DNA of 64,000 bases from Nitrososphaerota archaeon (GCA_028867785.1 JAGWFS010000002.1:240678-304677); one strand, 5' to 3'. Positions 46,036 through 54,688 are shown, counted from the stretch's first letter. Numbers and translations are program-made. The notes: a model not told the origin generated them from the sequence alone.

Positions 46036-46830
46036 ATGAGCGAAGACCCAGAAATTAAACCAGAGGAAAAAATCTCTACGAGCAGTATTGTGGATATGAT
46101 GCTAAGCGGAGGGAGGACTGGGAGTCTGGATGCAGAGTCGCTTATCAAAGAAACCCAGAAAAGAGTCTGGAGTTCTCTGAAGAAAGGATACGAATACCAA
46201 TATGCCATTGATGAATCTGATCAGTTTCTTCGCGAACATGTATCAAAAAGGATGCATATGATAGTTCTGTTTGTAGATCTAGTTGGATCAACAGAAATGT
46301 CTCTGACACTCCCGGCTGAAAAGTTAGGAATAATCATAAGTTCATTTTCGCAAGAGATGCGATTTGTAATAAAAAATTATGGTGGGTACGTACTCAAATA
46401 CGTAGGTGATGCTGTAATCGGATATTTTGTAGCAGAGGAAAATCCCCTAGTTGTTTCTGATAGTGCAGTTAATTGCGCCAAAACAATGATCGATGTAATA
46501 GAGAGAGGGATCAACCCTATCTTGAGCGAGTATGACTATCCAGAATTACGTGTAAAAATAGGCATGGATTTTGGTGAAAATGCCATAGTTCGATATGGAT
46601 CTGATAAAACAAGATCGCACGTCGATATTCTGGGTCCAGCTGTTAGTATTGCTGCAAAAATCACCGCGCTAGCTAGGCCAAACCAGATTCTAATTGGAGA
46701 AGACGTTCATGAAAAACTCCATCCGTCATTGAAAGACTTGTTCAAAAAAGTAGAATGGCATGGAAATCAATGGAACTATCACAACAAGGAAACTGGAAAG
46801 ATCTACGATGTCTTTGCATTACATGTTTAG
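46036..46830 (+). CDS. Class III nucleotidyl cyclase-like protein with altered catalytic residues
   Basis: 264 aa: about 70 residues of helical lead, then one cyclase homology domain, soluble. Metal-binding Asp81 (FVDLVGST) and Asp125 (KYVGDAV) and the purine-selecting Lys121 and Asp197 are in place. The transition-state Asn and Arg of the G-X2-V-N-X-A-A-R motif are Ser204 and Lys208 (GPAVSIAAKI). It may be weakly active, active as a heteromer, or a nucleotide-binding regulator. Preceded by a zinc microprotein and convergent with another. Confidence 0.85.
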   Translation: MSEDPEIKPEEKISTSSIVDMMLSGGRTGSLDAESLIKETQKRVWSSLKKGYEYQYAIDESDQFLREHVSKRMHMIVLFVDLVGSTEMSLTLPAEKLGIIISSFSQEMRFVIKNYGGYVLKYVGDAVIGYFVAEENPLVVSDSAVNCAKTMIDVIERGINPILSEYDYPELRVKIGMDFGENAIVRYGSDKTRSHVDILGPAVSIAAKITALARPNQILIGEDVHEKLHPSLKDLFKKVEWHGNQWNYHNKETGKIYDVFALHV

Positions 46831-46964
46831 GCGGTAAACTTATCAGGACATTCAATATGTTCATAATGATGATCGGTAAACTTTTGATCGACAATATACA
46901 TTACAATTTTGTATAAATCAGTTGAAACGATATTTTTTTTACACTTTATACAATTTAACGACAT
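46827..46964 (-). CDS. 45-aa putative zinc-binding microprotein
   Basis: Cys5-X2-Cys8 (NCIKCKK) near the N-terminus and a C-terminal His/Cys group (His32, His33, His36, Cys39 in DHHYEHIECPD). The stop overlaps the convergent cyclase stop in TTAG. A TATA-like TTATAG (about 46999-47005) is roughly 38 nt upstream on the minus strand, somewhat far. The frame fills a region otherwise empty. Function unknown. Confidence 0.5.
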   Translation of the reverse strand: MSLNCIKCKKNIVSTDLYKIVMYIVDQKFTDHHYEHIECPDKFTA

Positions 46965-47119
46965 TGTTTTTGCCATTTCCTTGATCACGATCTGACTATT
47001 CTATAAGGATCTGCGATCAACGTAATTTGATAAAAAATAACTCACACTTGACATGACAGGTTATCTAATGAACGAGCCCGTGCGTAAACATGAAATAAGG
47101 GCCAACTGGACTTGCCTCT

Positions 47120-47488
47120 ATGTGGGACTATTTTCACGCTAAAAAGGCACTTGAACTTGGTCATCCATTTGATATGGTGCATTCTCCATTTGCTTTTCCA
47201 CTACTACCTCCAAGGGCAAATCCGCCGCTTGGCATATCAAACACAGGTAAGATCAAAGATACCATAGTGCACGACAGAGACCTGATGATGAATAAATTAT
47301 ACAATCATCACGAGATGTTTCAGCATCATGCATCAGGTCTGTTCAATATGGCCCCGAATCAATTTGCGCCTGGTCACCCATTATATAAAAAAATGCGGAC
47401 ACTTGATGCATTGCGAGAAGAAAACGAGAAATTGAGACAAGAGAATTCCCTTCTCAAGACAGGTAAGAACAAAGAAAAGAAAAACTAG
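47120..47488 (+). CDS. Protein with C-terminal coiled coil, unknown function
   Basis: 122 aa. His- and Pro-rich middle (PFAFPLLPPRANPPLG, NHHEMFQHHASG) and a short leucine-heptad C-terminus (LDALREENEKLRQENSLL) that should dimerise. Very basic last residues. It lies 37 nt before a DUF6659-type gene on the same strand. No family recognised. The ATG at 47120 is the only clear start. Confidence 0.6.
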   Translation: MWDYFHAKKALELGHPFDMVHSPFAFPLLPPRANPPLGISNTGKIKDTIVHDRDLMMNKLYNHHEMFQHHASGLFNMAPNQFAPGHPLYKKMRTLDALREENEKLRQENSLLKTGKNKEKKN

Positions 47489-47525
47489 GTCGAACTTTAT
47501 AAAGCCAAACCCCATTACCATTGCT

Positions 47526-47918
47526 GTGAAAAAGACTCCAAATCAAAAATGGAACGAAGAGATCTCAGTATACAAAAAGAAATGCCAACGCATTCTTGAT
47601 ACGTCTTCTTCAATTAGATACGTTGGTCTGATAAACAAATATGGAAGAACATTGACTGGCATCATTAGGCCAGGAACTAGCATTCTTCTCAAACCCGAGT
47701 CTGCAAGAAATGAATTCTTTCTGGTGTCCACAATGTTCAACATGCGTAACAAAATAGATGACACAATAGGCAGAATGGATTATGCAACATTCAAGCACGA
47801 CAAAGTGACCTTACTGGTTTTCCAAAGTAAAGACGGGATTTACTATGTCTCGCTAAACAGAAATACAACAGTAGATGGGATTGCAAAAACCCTTGCAAAG
47901 ATTAAAAAAGTAATTTAA
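47526..47918 (+). CDS. DUF6659-type protein (copy 1)
   Basis: 130 aa, soluble, mixed alpha/beta like small signalling scaffolds (roadblock/profilin type). Core pattern CQRILDTSSSIRYVGLINKYG matches the paralogue at 49236-49616, and the C-terminus VTLLVFQSKDGIYYVSLNR corresponds to its VKLLTIFQEDGILILSTEP. Several copies are usual in thaumarchaeal genomes; function unknown. GTG start. The stop overlaps the convergent VOC gene in TTAA. Confidence 0.7.
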   Translation: MKKTPNQKWNEEISVYKKKCQRILDTSSSIRYVGLINKYGRTLTGIIRPGTSILLKPESARNEFFLVSTMFNMRNKIDDTIGRMDYATFKHDKVTLLVFQSKDGIYYVSLNRNTTVDGIAKTLAKIKKVI

Positions 47919-48325
47919 AGTGGCGCAAAGCCATGAAATCCACGTGCTTGTTGCGAACCGCCGTCATATGATGGCTCAAATAATGAAATCATGTACTTGT
48001 CTGGATCGAGTACTATGCAATTCTTTCCTACTCTGTGTGACGTAATTTCTCGATGTACTGTGACACTTCTTGTCTTGAGCTCCTGCACAGCTGATTCTAT
48101 GTCTCCTACTACCAAGCCTACTACGATTCCGTTTTCAATGGATGTTCCAGTATTGATTAGCCTTGATGCGGGATGCAATATCAATGTGGCTCCATCTCGT
48201 CCAAGCTCTGCCCAGTCTCCTCTTTTGTTTTTGATAGGCAGACCTATGACTTCGTTGTAAAACTGGACTGACTTTTCCAGGTTGGAAACTGCAATTATCA
48301 CGCTACCTAGATGCTTTATGTTCAT
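47915..48325 (-). CDS. VOC/glyoxalase-family protein
   Basis: 136 aa with two beta-alpha-beta-beta-beta modules. N-terminal HLGSVIIAVSNLEKSVQFYN and C-terminal VLDPDKYMISLFEP are characteristic. Metal ligands could be His7 and the Glu near the end. Members include lyases, dioxygenases and binding proteins, so the reaction is open. ATG 48325 preferred; TTG 48331 is two codons upstream. Confidence 0.85.
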   Translation of the reverse strand: MNIKHLGSVIIAVSNLEKSVQFYNEVIGLPIKNKRGDWAELGRDGATLILHPASRLINTGTSIENGIVVGLVVGDIESAVQELKTRSVTVHREITSHRVGKNCIVLDPDKYMISLFEPSYDGGSQQARGFHGFAPL

Positions 48326-48361
48326 ATCCAATCTAGATATTCCGATGTTAAAACTATTATG

Positions 48362-48580
48362 TTATACGACTTGGACCATGGTTTCTGTCCGTTCCACGCC
48401 TTTTATGCTCTGAATCTCAGTTGTGACTTGTTTGATTTCAGCCAGCTCTTTGACATCTATTAGTGCTACGGCATCAAACTGGCCGCTCACAGCGAAAGAG
48501 TCATAGACTGACTTTACCATGCGTAATCTTGCAGCAATCAGCCTTTTGGGGGATTTTACCAGGACTACGGCTTTGACCAT
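48362..48580 (-). CDS. Stand-alone Lrp/AsnC ligand-binding (RAM) domain, copy 2
   Basis: 72 aa, a single alpha/beta RAM domain without a DNA-binding part (AVVLVKSPKRLIAARLRMVK, FDAVALIDVKELAEI). Such proteins bind amino acids and can form mixed oligomers with full regulators. Its ATG overlaps the upstream RAM gene by 16 nt, so both are made together and may form heteromers. Confidence 0.85.
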   Translation of the reverse strand: MVKAVVLVKSPKRLIAARLRMVKSVYDSFAVSGQFDAVALIDVKELAEIKQVTTEIQSIKGVERTETMVQVV

Positions 48581-48813
48581 CCTAGATCGACCTCCACTTC
48601 GATTAGCGTCTCTGTAGACACAATTTCTTTTATCTTTTTAAAATCTATCACGATGTTGTTTATCTCGTCTATAGTGCCCTGTAAAACCACTATGATATCT
48701 GCCCTACCAGTAACTATCATAATCTCTTTGAGAGTTTTTCGTACTTTGCGCAATATTGTAATAACGTTATCTACTTTGCCTGGTTTCACAGTAATTAGGC
48801 AGAGAGCTCTCAC
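48565..48813 (-). CDS. Stand-alone Lrp/AsnC ligand-binding (RAM) domain, copy 1
   Basis: 82 aa RAM domain (ALCLITVKPGKVDNVITILR, GRADIIVVLQGTIDEIN). No helix-turn-helix. GTG start at 48813. Overlaps the following RAM gene. The two share the fold order but differ in most residues. Confidence 0.85.
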   Translation of the reverse strand: MRALCLITVKPGKVDNVITILRKVRKTLKEIMIVTGRADIIVVLQGTIDEINNIVIDFKKIKEIVSTETLIEVEVDLGWSKP

Positions 48814-48883
48814 AACTCCTTGATCCCGCTATGACGGATAAGTGTTTATAATCTGAAATATAATAATGGCGACCAGAAATGAC

Positions 48884-49117
48884 TCAGTCGTCGCCTGCTT
48901 CTTGAGATCTCGCCTCTTCAAGATATGCTTTTCTTGCTTCAAGTTCAGCTTCTTTATCTACATTTGGGTCGTCTTCCACAACGATTATTCCTGAATCTTC
49001 TTCTATGATGTCTTCCTTGAGCTTGGTCTTCTCCTTTGGTTTTGTTTTTGTTGTTTCTTTCTTCTTACTCTCTTTCTTTGCTGGCTTTTTTGTCTCCTTT
49101 TTCTTTTCCTTGGCCAT
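48884..49117 (-). CDS. Highly charged Lys/Glu-rich protein, unknown function
   Basis: 77 aa. The first 40 residues are almost all Lys, Glu, Thr and Pro (KKETKKPAKKESKKKETTK) like a histone tail; the second half is acidic (EEDSGIIVVEDDPNVDKEAE) and ends helical. Likely disordered until bound to a partner or nucleic acid. A TATA-like TTTAAAAG is about 33 nt upstream. Low complexity makes homology unclear. Confidence 0.6.
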   Translation of the reverse strand: MAKEKKKETKKPAKKESKKKETTKTKPKEKTKLKEDIIEEDSGIIVVEDDPNVDKEAELEARKAYLEEARSQEAGDD

Positions 49118-49235
49118 AATAACGATTAACCAACAATGTATATCATGCTTTTAAACTTGTCTTATTGAGTATTAAAAGGAAAGAAATTGCTTTTATTAAG
49201 ATCTTGCGGTCTCGGCAACTTTTTTGACACTTGTT

Positions 49236-49616
49236 TTACATTTTCATCTTTTTTATCTTTTCAATTATGAGATGATGAGCAGACGTAGGTTCTGTAGATA
49301 GGATGAGGATCCCGTCTTCTTGAAATATGGTCAAAAGTTTTACCTTCCCCTTGGATTCTACTATCCAATCCGTATTGCCCATCTTATCTGTAAACATCTT
49401 GTCCATCATGGCCTTTACAACAACTTGATGATGAGCCAGATCTGCCAATTGTTTGTCAAGCAACGGTATTACGCCATCTTTTCTTGCTGATGACACAAGC
49501 TGATCATTGACAATCTTGCCAGCAAACCTGATCTGTGGATCAAGATCCAATATCTTTTTACAATAATTGTTTACATTTGTGATGCTAATCTTGACTCCCT
49601 CGGTGTTACTATGCAA
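49236..49616 (-). CDS. DUF6659-type protein (copy 2)
   Basis: 126 aa. Paralogue of the protein at 47526-47918: YCKKILDLDPQIRFAGKIVN aligns with its N-terminal core. Soluble, no motif for catalysis. TTG start at 49616. Other proteins lie between the copies, so this is not a tandem repeat in the strict sense. Confidence 0.72.
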   Translation of the reverse strand: MHSNTEGVKISITNVNNYCKKILDLDPQIRFAGKIVNDQLVSSARKDGVIPLLDKQLADLAHHQVVVKAMMDKMFTDKMGNTDWIVESKGKVKLLTIFQEDGILILSTEPTSAHHLIIEKIKKMKM

Positions 49617-49705
49617 TACACACGTCTCGTATTTAAGACGATGATTTCAAACGTGATCTGAAAATAACAAGTATTTTTATTAACAATACATGGCCTCTCT
49701 AGGGG

Positions 49706-50089
49706 ATGGCCGGAAAAAACAGGGTAGCGATAATACTTGCTGCCATCTCGGCAGTAGGCGCATTGGGCATTCCTCTAGGTGATCCAAAATTCATCGTACA
49801 GGCTCTCATCTTGGAGGGATGTTTTATTGTACTGGCAATTTTGACTGCAAAAAACTACCCGCGTGTTTATATCGCAAATTTTGTGGTGGCGGGAATCGTC
49901 ATAGCAGGAAACAGCGCATTTTACAAACACATAGAGATAATGGCCACATTGCATCCCCTTTACAATGCCATAGTGTTAATCACAGGTGGATACGTCTTGC
50001 AGGTATTGCTCTTGATCACAAACTATCTTGCTTACAAGCAATACAAGCAACTAGTTCAAAACGATAAGACAAGTAAAAAACTGTCTTGA
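49706..50089 (+). CDS. Four-helix membrane protein, unknown function
   Basis: 127 aa with about four hydrophobic segments (VAIILAAISAVGALGIPL, FIVQALILEGCFIVLAILT, VYIANFVVAGIVIAG, LYNAIVLITGGYVLQVLLLI) and a basic C-terminus. No charged residues in the helices that would suggest a transporter site. ATG 49706. Convergent with tRNA-Phe. Confidence 0.65.
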   Translation: MAGKNRVAIILAAISAVGALGIPLGDPKFIVQALILEGCFIVLAILTAKNYPRVYIANFVVAGIVIAGNSAFYKHIEIMATLHPLYNAIVLITGGYVLQVLLLITNYLAYKQYKQLVQNDKTSKKLS

Positions 50090-50108
50090 TATTGTTTTAA
50101 AGTATAAG

Positions 50109-50182
50109 TGCCACCGGCGGGACTTGAACGCGCGACAGCTCGGTCTTCAGCCGAGTGCTCTCCCGGGCTGAGCTACGGTGGC
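50109..50182 (-). tRNA. tRNA-Phe (GAA)
   Basis: 74 nt on the minus strand. Acceptor GCCACCG/CGGTGGC with discriminator A. Anticodon stem CTCGG/CCGAG and loop CTGAAGA give anticodon GAA. T-arm GCGCG-TTCAAGT-CCCGC has a C-C mismatch at 52:62. CCA not encoded, no intron. Confidence 0.93.
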
Positions 50183-50225
50183 ACATCAAATCATCCAATT
50201 AGTGGGGAATTAAAATGTGTCTGTT

Positions 50226-50783
50226 TTATTTTTTCCATGCGACATCTTTGATCTTCTTTCGACTATTTACTGTCCTAGCTATTACAAAGAGAAGATCCGA
50301 TAACCTGTTTATGTACACTTGGCAGTTTTTGTTAATCTGTTCTTTTTCTAAAATCTGCAGAATGTTTACTTCAGCTCGCCTACAGATGGATCTGGCAATG
50401 TGAATTTGAGATGCAAGCACGTCTCCTCCTGGTAGTATGAAATAAGTTATTGGAGAAAGATCAGATTCTAATCTGTCTATTTGATTTTCAAGATATTTGA
50501 TCATGTTTTCTGTCACTCTGTTCGATGAATCTTTCGAGTCTGGATTTGCAAGATCTGAACCAATTGTAAAAAGATCATTCTGTATTTTTATTAGAATACT
50601 CTTGATATCAGGATCTAATCTGGATGATAGAACAATACCTATGGCAGAATTTATTTCATCGACAGTACCATATGCCATTATGCGGGGGTCTGTTTTTTTT
50701 ACACGCTTTCCGCCTATGAGTCCCGTAATGCCGTCATCCCCCGTCTTTGTGTAAATCTTTGTCAACAAGTAGCAGACATCCAT
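50226..50783 (-). CDS. Cob(I)alamin adenosyltransferase, PduO type
   Basis: Makes adenosylcobalamin from cobalamin and ATP, 185 aa helical bundle. N-terminal ATP-binding TKTGDDGITGLIGGKRVKK, the TVDEINSAIG helix, and C-terminal RSICRRAEVNI with NRLSDLLFVIAR. ATG 50783 is used, although the frame is open to 50819. Divergent from the HD hydrolase with a gap of only 49 nt. Thaumarchaeota make cobamides, which fits. Confidence 0.93.
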   Translation of the reverse strand: MDVCYLLTKIYTKTGDDGITGLIGGKRVKKTDPRIMAYGTVDEINSAIGIVLSSRLDPDIKSILIKIQNDLFTIGSDLANPDSKDSSNRVTENMIKYLENQIDRLESDLSPITYFILPGGDVLASQIHIARSICRRAEVNILQILEKEQINKNCQVYINRLSDLLFVIARTVNSRKKIKDVAWKK

Positions 50784-50832
50784 GTCATTTTTATCTTGTT
50801 CGCATGTGATGCAAAACAAAAACCTAAAACTA

Positions 50833-51390
50833 ATGATATATCCAGAAATACACGATACTATGTTATCTGAATTCTTCTATATTGTGTCTGAACTAAAAAA
50901 AGTTCAAAGAAAAGGATGGAAAGAAAAAGTAGGAATAACACATCCGGAATCTGTATCTGACCATTCCTACGGTACTGCTGTAATGGCAATGATATTTTCA
51001 GACAATGCCGGCATGAATACTGAAAAAATGCTAAAGATGGCGCTTTTACATGACCTTGCCGAATCGATCACAGGCGATTTCATGCCAGGTGAGATTTCAA
51101 AAGAAAATAAAAAAATTATGGAAAACCAAGTAATGGATGAGATCCTGTCAAAACTTCCACCTAATCTAGCAGACAAGTATGATTCCATATGGAAGGAATA
51201 TGTGGCATGTATGTCCAAAGAATCTGTCTTGTTGCATGAGGTGGATAAACTTGAAATGGCAATTCAAGCAACAAAATATGGCAATGAAGGTTTTTTGAAA
51301 AAAAATCTTCAGGAATTCATAGATTCGGCTAGAAAAGAAATCAAGTCAAAAGAACTCTTGGCAGTCTTGGACGCACTATCGTATAAATAA
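50833..51390 (+). CDS. HD-domain nucleotide phosphohydrolase (YfbR/HDDC2-like)
   Basis: 185 aa. HD metal motif: His in SVSDHSYGTAVMA, His-Asp in ALLHDLAESITGD, and later Asp in HEVDKLEMAIQ. This matches the 5'-deoxynucleotidase branch that dephosphorylates dNMPs. ATG 50833 fits the usual N-terminus; the open frame starts earlier at 50782. Confidence 0.87.
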   Translation: MIYPEIHDTMLSEFFYIVSELKKVQRKGWKEKVGITHPESVSDHSYGTAVMAMIFSDNAGMNTEKMLKMALLHDLAESITGDFMPGEISKENKKIMENQVMDEILSKLPPNLADKYDSIWKEYVACMSKESVLLHEVDKLEMAIQATKYGNEGFLKKNLQEFIDSARKEIKSKELLAVLDALSYK

Positions 51391-51411
51391 CAAGTTTACC
51401 TGATTAATGTT

Positions 51412-51759
51412 ATGCAATACTTTGTTGCTTTAAAAATCGGTGAAAAAAGAGTCAAAGCTGCGAGAGAATATCTTAACAAAATCTCAAACGGCCAAGCAAT
51501 GCCTGCCTTAGCTCTGAAAGACAATCGATCCAATGTGTGGGAGCCAGTAGGAGAAGAAAATCTTTACGCAGTGCTAAATGATGCGGGAGGATATGTCTTG
51601 ACAGATGTGAGTGGATTCATGATTGTACTGTGTGATAAAAACGGGATATCAAAAGCAATTGTAAGGGGCTTGAATGCAGAAAACAAGGATACAATTATCA
51701 AAATGTTGCAATCTGGCAATGTATTGGAATACAAAGGTCAGGTATCTCTACCAGTATAG
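51412..51759 (+). CDS. Conserved-looking hypothetical protein
   Basis: 115 aa, soluble alpha/beta. Starts MQYFVALKIGEKRVKAARE; no catalytic motif or Cys pair. It follows the HD hydrolase by 21 nt on the same strand, so it may be co-expressed. No family recognised. Confidence 0.6.
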   Translation: MQYFVALKIGEKRVKAAREYLNKISNGQAMPALALKDNRSNVWEPVGEENLYAVLNDAGGYVLTDVSGFMIVLCDKNGISKAIVRGLNAENKDTIIKMLQSGNVLEYKGQVSLPV

Positions 51760-51846
51760 GATCTTAATATTACTGTCTTGCAAGATAAAAAACATATTTT
51801 AAAGTTATACTGAGATTTTGAAGTTGGTATATGGGATGATAAACTG

Positions 51847-53400
51847 ATGAAACTACCTGCACTTGCAATCTCGAAATCCAGTTACGTTATTCCGATAATC
51901 CTGTTTCTATGTTCCTTTTTCATCTATGGGTACAACTTAGCAGGACAGCCTTGGCACGGCGACGAAATTACATATCTGGGGTGGGGTGGAAATTACTTTA
52001 ACCTGATAGCAAAAGGAGACCTGAATAATCCATGTCTGATATCGCTTGATAATTGTAATCTCTTGTTTCACATACCTGCATTTGGACTCACGTATAGCCC
52101 ACTTAGAAATATAATGATAGGTCTTCCAATGTATCTAGTACACCAGGAAAGCGGAAATTTTTACAACTGGTCGTGTTACTGGGATTGCTACGACCATAAT
52201 GAGAGTCCCACAGTTCAAGAAATGACTGCAGGCAGATTATTCTCCCCACTTTTTGGTTCATTGAGCATAGTGTTTTCATTTCTGATAGGAAAAAATCTTT
52301 TCAATAAAAATGTGGGAATCCTTGTTTCTCTTCTCTTTATGTTTTATGATCTCTGGATGTGGTATAGCCGTACCATAATGGTCGAAGTACACTATGTATT
52401 TTTTGCACTCTTGTCCGCGTTGTTATTGCTTTATACTTTTAAAGGTGAGCGACCGCGATTTACATATTTTATACTGAGCGCGATTGTGTTTGGTGTTGCG
52501 TTAAATTCAAAAATGCTCGCAGTAAGCTTTTCAGGACTGTTTTTTGCGCTCATACTGTTCAAAGGATTATCTTGCTACAGATCAAATCTTACGAAAAAAA
52601 AATACCTTGCCAAAACCTGTCTTATGATCCTCTCATTCTTTCTAATGTCCTCGCTAGGCATGTTTCTTGTTCAACCTGGTTTTTATCAAAATCCAATAAA
52701 CGAAATCAAAACGATAAAAGCCGACATGGATAACTACAATCATGACGTATGGTATATTGGCTATCCGACTGCCCAAAACCTGCAGCCGAAATCACTGCTG
52801 TCGATTTTTCACTATGTTGTTTTTCCGAGTTTTATAGAAAAACAAATCTCTGATCCGAGCCTTAATCTGAACGGAAATTTTGGCTGGACTTTTCCTCCAA
52901 CGTATTCCAGCATACCAATGACCGTTTTCTTTTTTGCTGGCTTTGGATGTATCATCTATAGGACAGTCAAATCAAAAAATCTAATTTCCGGTGAGATGTT
53001 GTTAATAGTCTGGTTTTCAAGCACGCTTGTTCTCACGCTTGTGATTGTCAAAGACTTTTCTCTTGAAAGGTATCTGCTACCGCTTGAGACATCGATTATT
53101 TTTATTGCCTCGTACGGAGCTTGGAATTTCACAAAGAATCTACAAAATAACAAACTAAAGGTTGTTTTTGCTTCATGTCTCATATTCGTTCATTCTTCGA
53201 CTGCTCTACTATACTGGGAGAAGATCTATTTTTCTCCTGGCACTACATGGGTCAACCCTCTTCATTATGGTACCCTGCAAGATTCTCTTGATAACCCCAT
53301 CACATTTGTCATAAATGCATTGTTTGTCTGTTACTTGACTGTCATGTTGGCATTTTGGTCACAAAAATCAATCCGTGCTAAGATTCGACAAGCTGAATGA
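51847..53400 (+). CDS. GT39/ArnT-like membrane glycosyltransferase
   Basis: 517 aa, about 11-13 helices. The first outside loop has the catalytic-type acidic pair in PWHGDEITYLG, as in PMT_2 family enzymes that move sugars from polyprenyl-phosphate carriers to proteins or lipids. A Cys-rich loop (NWSCYWDCYDH) could hold disulfides. Likely involved in glycosylation of the surface proteins that are frequent here; the acceptor is unknown. Confidence 0.82.
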   Translation: MKLPALAISKSSYVIPIILFLCSFFIYGYNLAGQPWHGDEITYLGWGGNYFNLIAKGDLNNPCLISLDNCNLLFHIPAFGLTYSPLRNIMIGLPMYLVHQESGNFYNWSCYWDCYDHNESPTVQEMTAGRLFSPLFGSLSIVFSFLIGKNLFNKNVGILVSLLFMFYDLWMWYSRTIMVEVHYVFFALLSALLLLYTFKGERPRFTYFILSAIVFGVALNSKMLAVSFSGLFFALILFKGLSCYRSNLTKKKYLAKTCLMILSFFLMSSLGMFLVQPGFYQNPINEIKTIKADMDNYNHDVWYIGYPTAQNLQPKSLLSIFHYVVFPSFIEKQISDPSLNLNGNFGWTFPPTYSSIPMTVFFFAGFGCIIYRTVKSKNLISGEMLLIVWFSSTLVLTLVIVKDFSLERYLLPLETSIIFIASYGAWNFTKNLQNNKLKVVFASCLIFVHSSTALLYWEKIYFSPGTTWVNPLHYGTLQDSLDNPITFVINALFVCYLTVMLAFWSQKSIRAKIRQAE

Positions 53401-53455
53401 ATGTATGTGTTTTGACCTTAAACGTTAAATTAGTACAAGTACCCATTTTCATAAA

Positions 53456-54688
53456 ATGGCCAAATTTCAACACATAGTGGAGGTAAGGGGACATCTCATC
53501 GATTCTATGATACTTACTAAAATTTTTGACGTGGTGATGGACTTGCAGGGCGAATTTCATGTCCAGAAATTCACCGTTGGAAAGAAAAAGAAAGACGAGA
53601 GTTATGCAAAACTTCTCATCCAAGGCAGGTCCAAAGAACATCTAAATCAAATTCTGCAATCCGTGTATAGGGAGGGCGCCACTTCCAAGATACAGCAAGA
53701 AGTGGTGTTAAAGGCGACCCAGAGAGACATGGTAATGCCAGATGATTTCTATAGTACAACAAACAACCATACCGACATCTTTTACAGGGGACATTGGATT
53801 AAGGTAGAAAATATGATGATGGACAAATGCGTGGTAGTAAAAGGGAATCGTGCTTTTTGCACTCCAATCCGTGAAATAAAAAAGGGAGATCTCATAGTGG
53901 TGGGCGAACAAGGAATCAGAATTACGCCTCCAGAAAGACCGAGGGAGGGTGTCAACTTGTTTCAATTCATGGGCAGCGGCAGCTCTAGTGAAAGGCCAAC
54001 TCAACACATAGCTAGAAGGGTAGCAGAAGATATTTACGAAACAAAAAAACAGAAAGGAAAAATTGTTCTAGTTGGAGGACCGGCTATAGTTCACACTGGA
54101 GCATCAGATTCCATTGCATCGCTTGTCCGGCTGGGATTTATTGATGCAGTGCTTGCAGGAAATGCACTTGCTGTTCATGATATAGAGTACTCCACTTTGG
54201 GTACCTCTCTTGGCATGAATGTGAAAGATGGTACGCTTGCTGTCAGGGGACATAGAAATCACATGCAAGCAATTAATTCAGTATTCAAGGCAGGCTCTAT
54301 TTCAAAAATGGTTGGAAAAAAGGCATTAACCCGAGGTATAATGTACGAATGCGTGAAGAACAATGTGCCCTTTGTTCTAGCTGGTTCGTTACGTGATGAC
54401 GGTCCATTACCTGATGTTATAACTGATATGACTGTAGCACAAAAAAAATACAAAGAGGTACTCAAGGATGCAAAGATGGTCATAATGGTTGCAACCATGC
54501 TTCATTCCATAGCTACAGGAAACATGATCCCGGCTGATGTCAAAGTTGTTGTAGTGGATATCAACCAACCAACCGTGACAAAACTAATGGATAGGGGTAC
54601 ATGGCAAGCATTAGGCATAGTAACAGATGTAGGTGCATTTCTACCGCTTGTCACTCAAGAGATTAAAAAACTCACGAAAACTGCTTGA
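53456..54688 (+). CDS. TIGR00300-family ornithine cyclodeaminase
   Basis: 410 aa. The N-terminal part is the LOR/SDH conserved region (EVRGHLIDSMILTKIFDVVM, AKLLIQGRSKEHL). The C-terminal part is a NAD-binding domain (VLVGGPAIVHTGASDSIASL, NALAVHDIEYSTLGTSLGM). In methanogens and cyanobacteria this family converts ornithine to proline and ammonia. Likely route to proline here, since no proC is in the window. Family clear; activity by analogy. Confidence 0.82.
   Translation: MAKFQHIVEVRGHLIDSMILTKIFDVVMDLQGEFHVQKFTVGKKKKDESYAKLLIQGRSKEHLNQILQSVYREGATSKIQQEVVLKATQRDMVMPDDFYSTTNNHTDIFYRGHWIKVENMMMDKCVVVKGNRAFCTPIREIKKGDLIVVGEQGIRITPPERPREGVNLFQFMGSGSSSERPTQHIARRVAEDIYETKKQKGKIVLVGGPAIVHTGASDSIASLVRLGFIDAVLAGNALAVHDIEYSTLGTSLGMNVKDGTLAVRGHRNHMQAINSVFKAGSISKMVGKKALTRGIMYECVKNNVPFVLAGSLRDDGPLPDVITDMTVAQKKYKEVLKDAKMVIMVATMLHSIATGNMIPADVKVVVVDINQPTVTKLMDRGTWQALGIVTDVGAFLPLVTQEIKKLTKTA

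Noticed and set aside
47053-47142. 29-codon ORF before the 47120 gene
   Set aside because: No zinc motif or conserved look, and it overlaps the next gene in a different frame.
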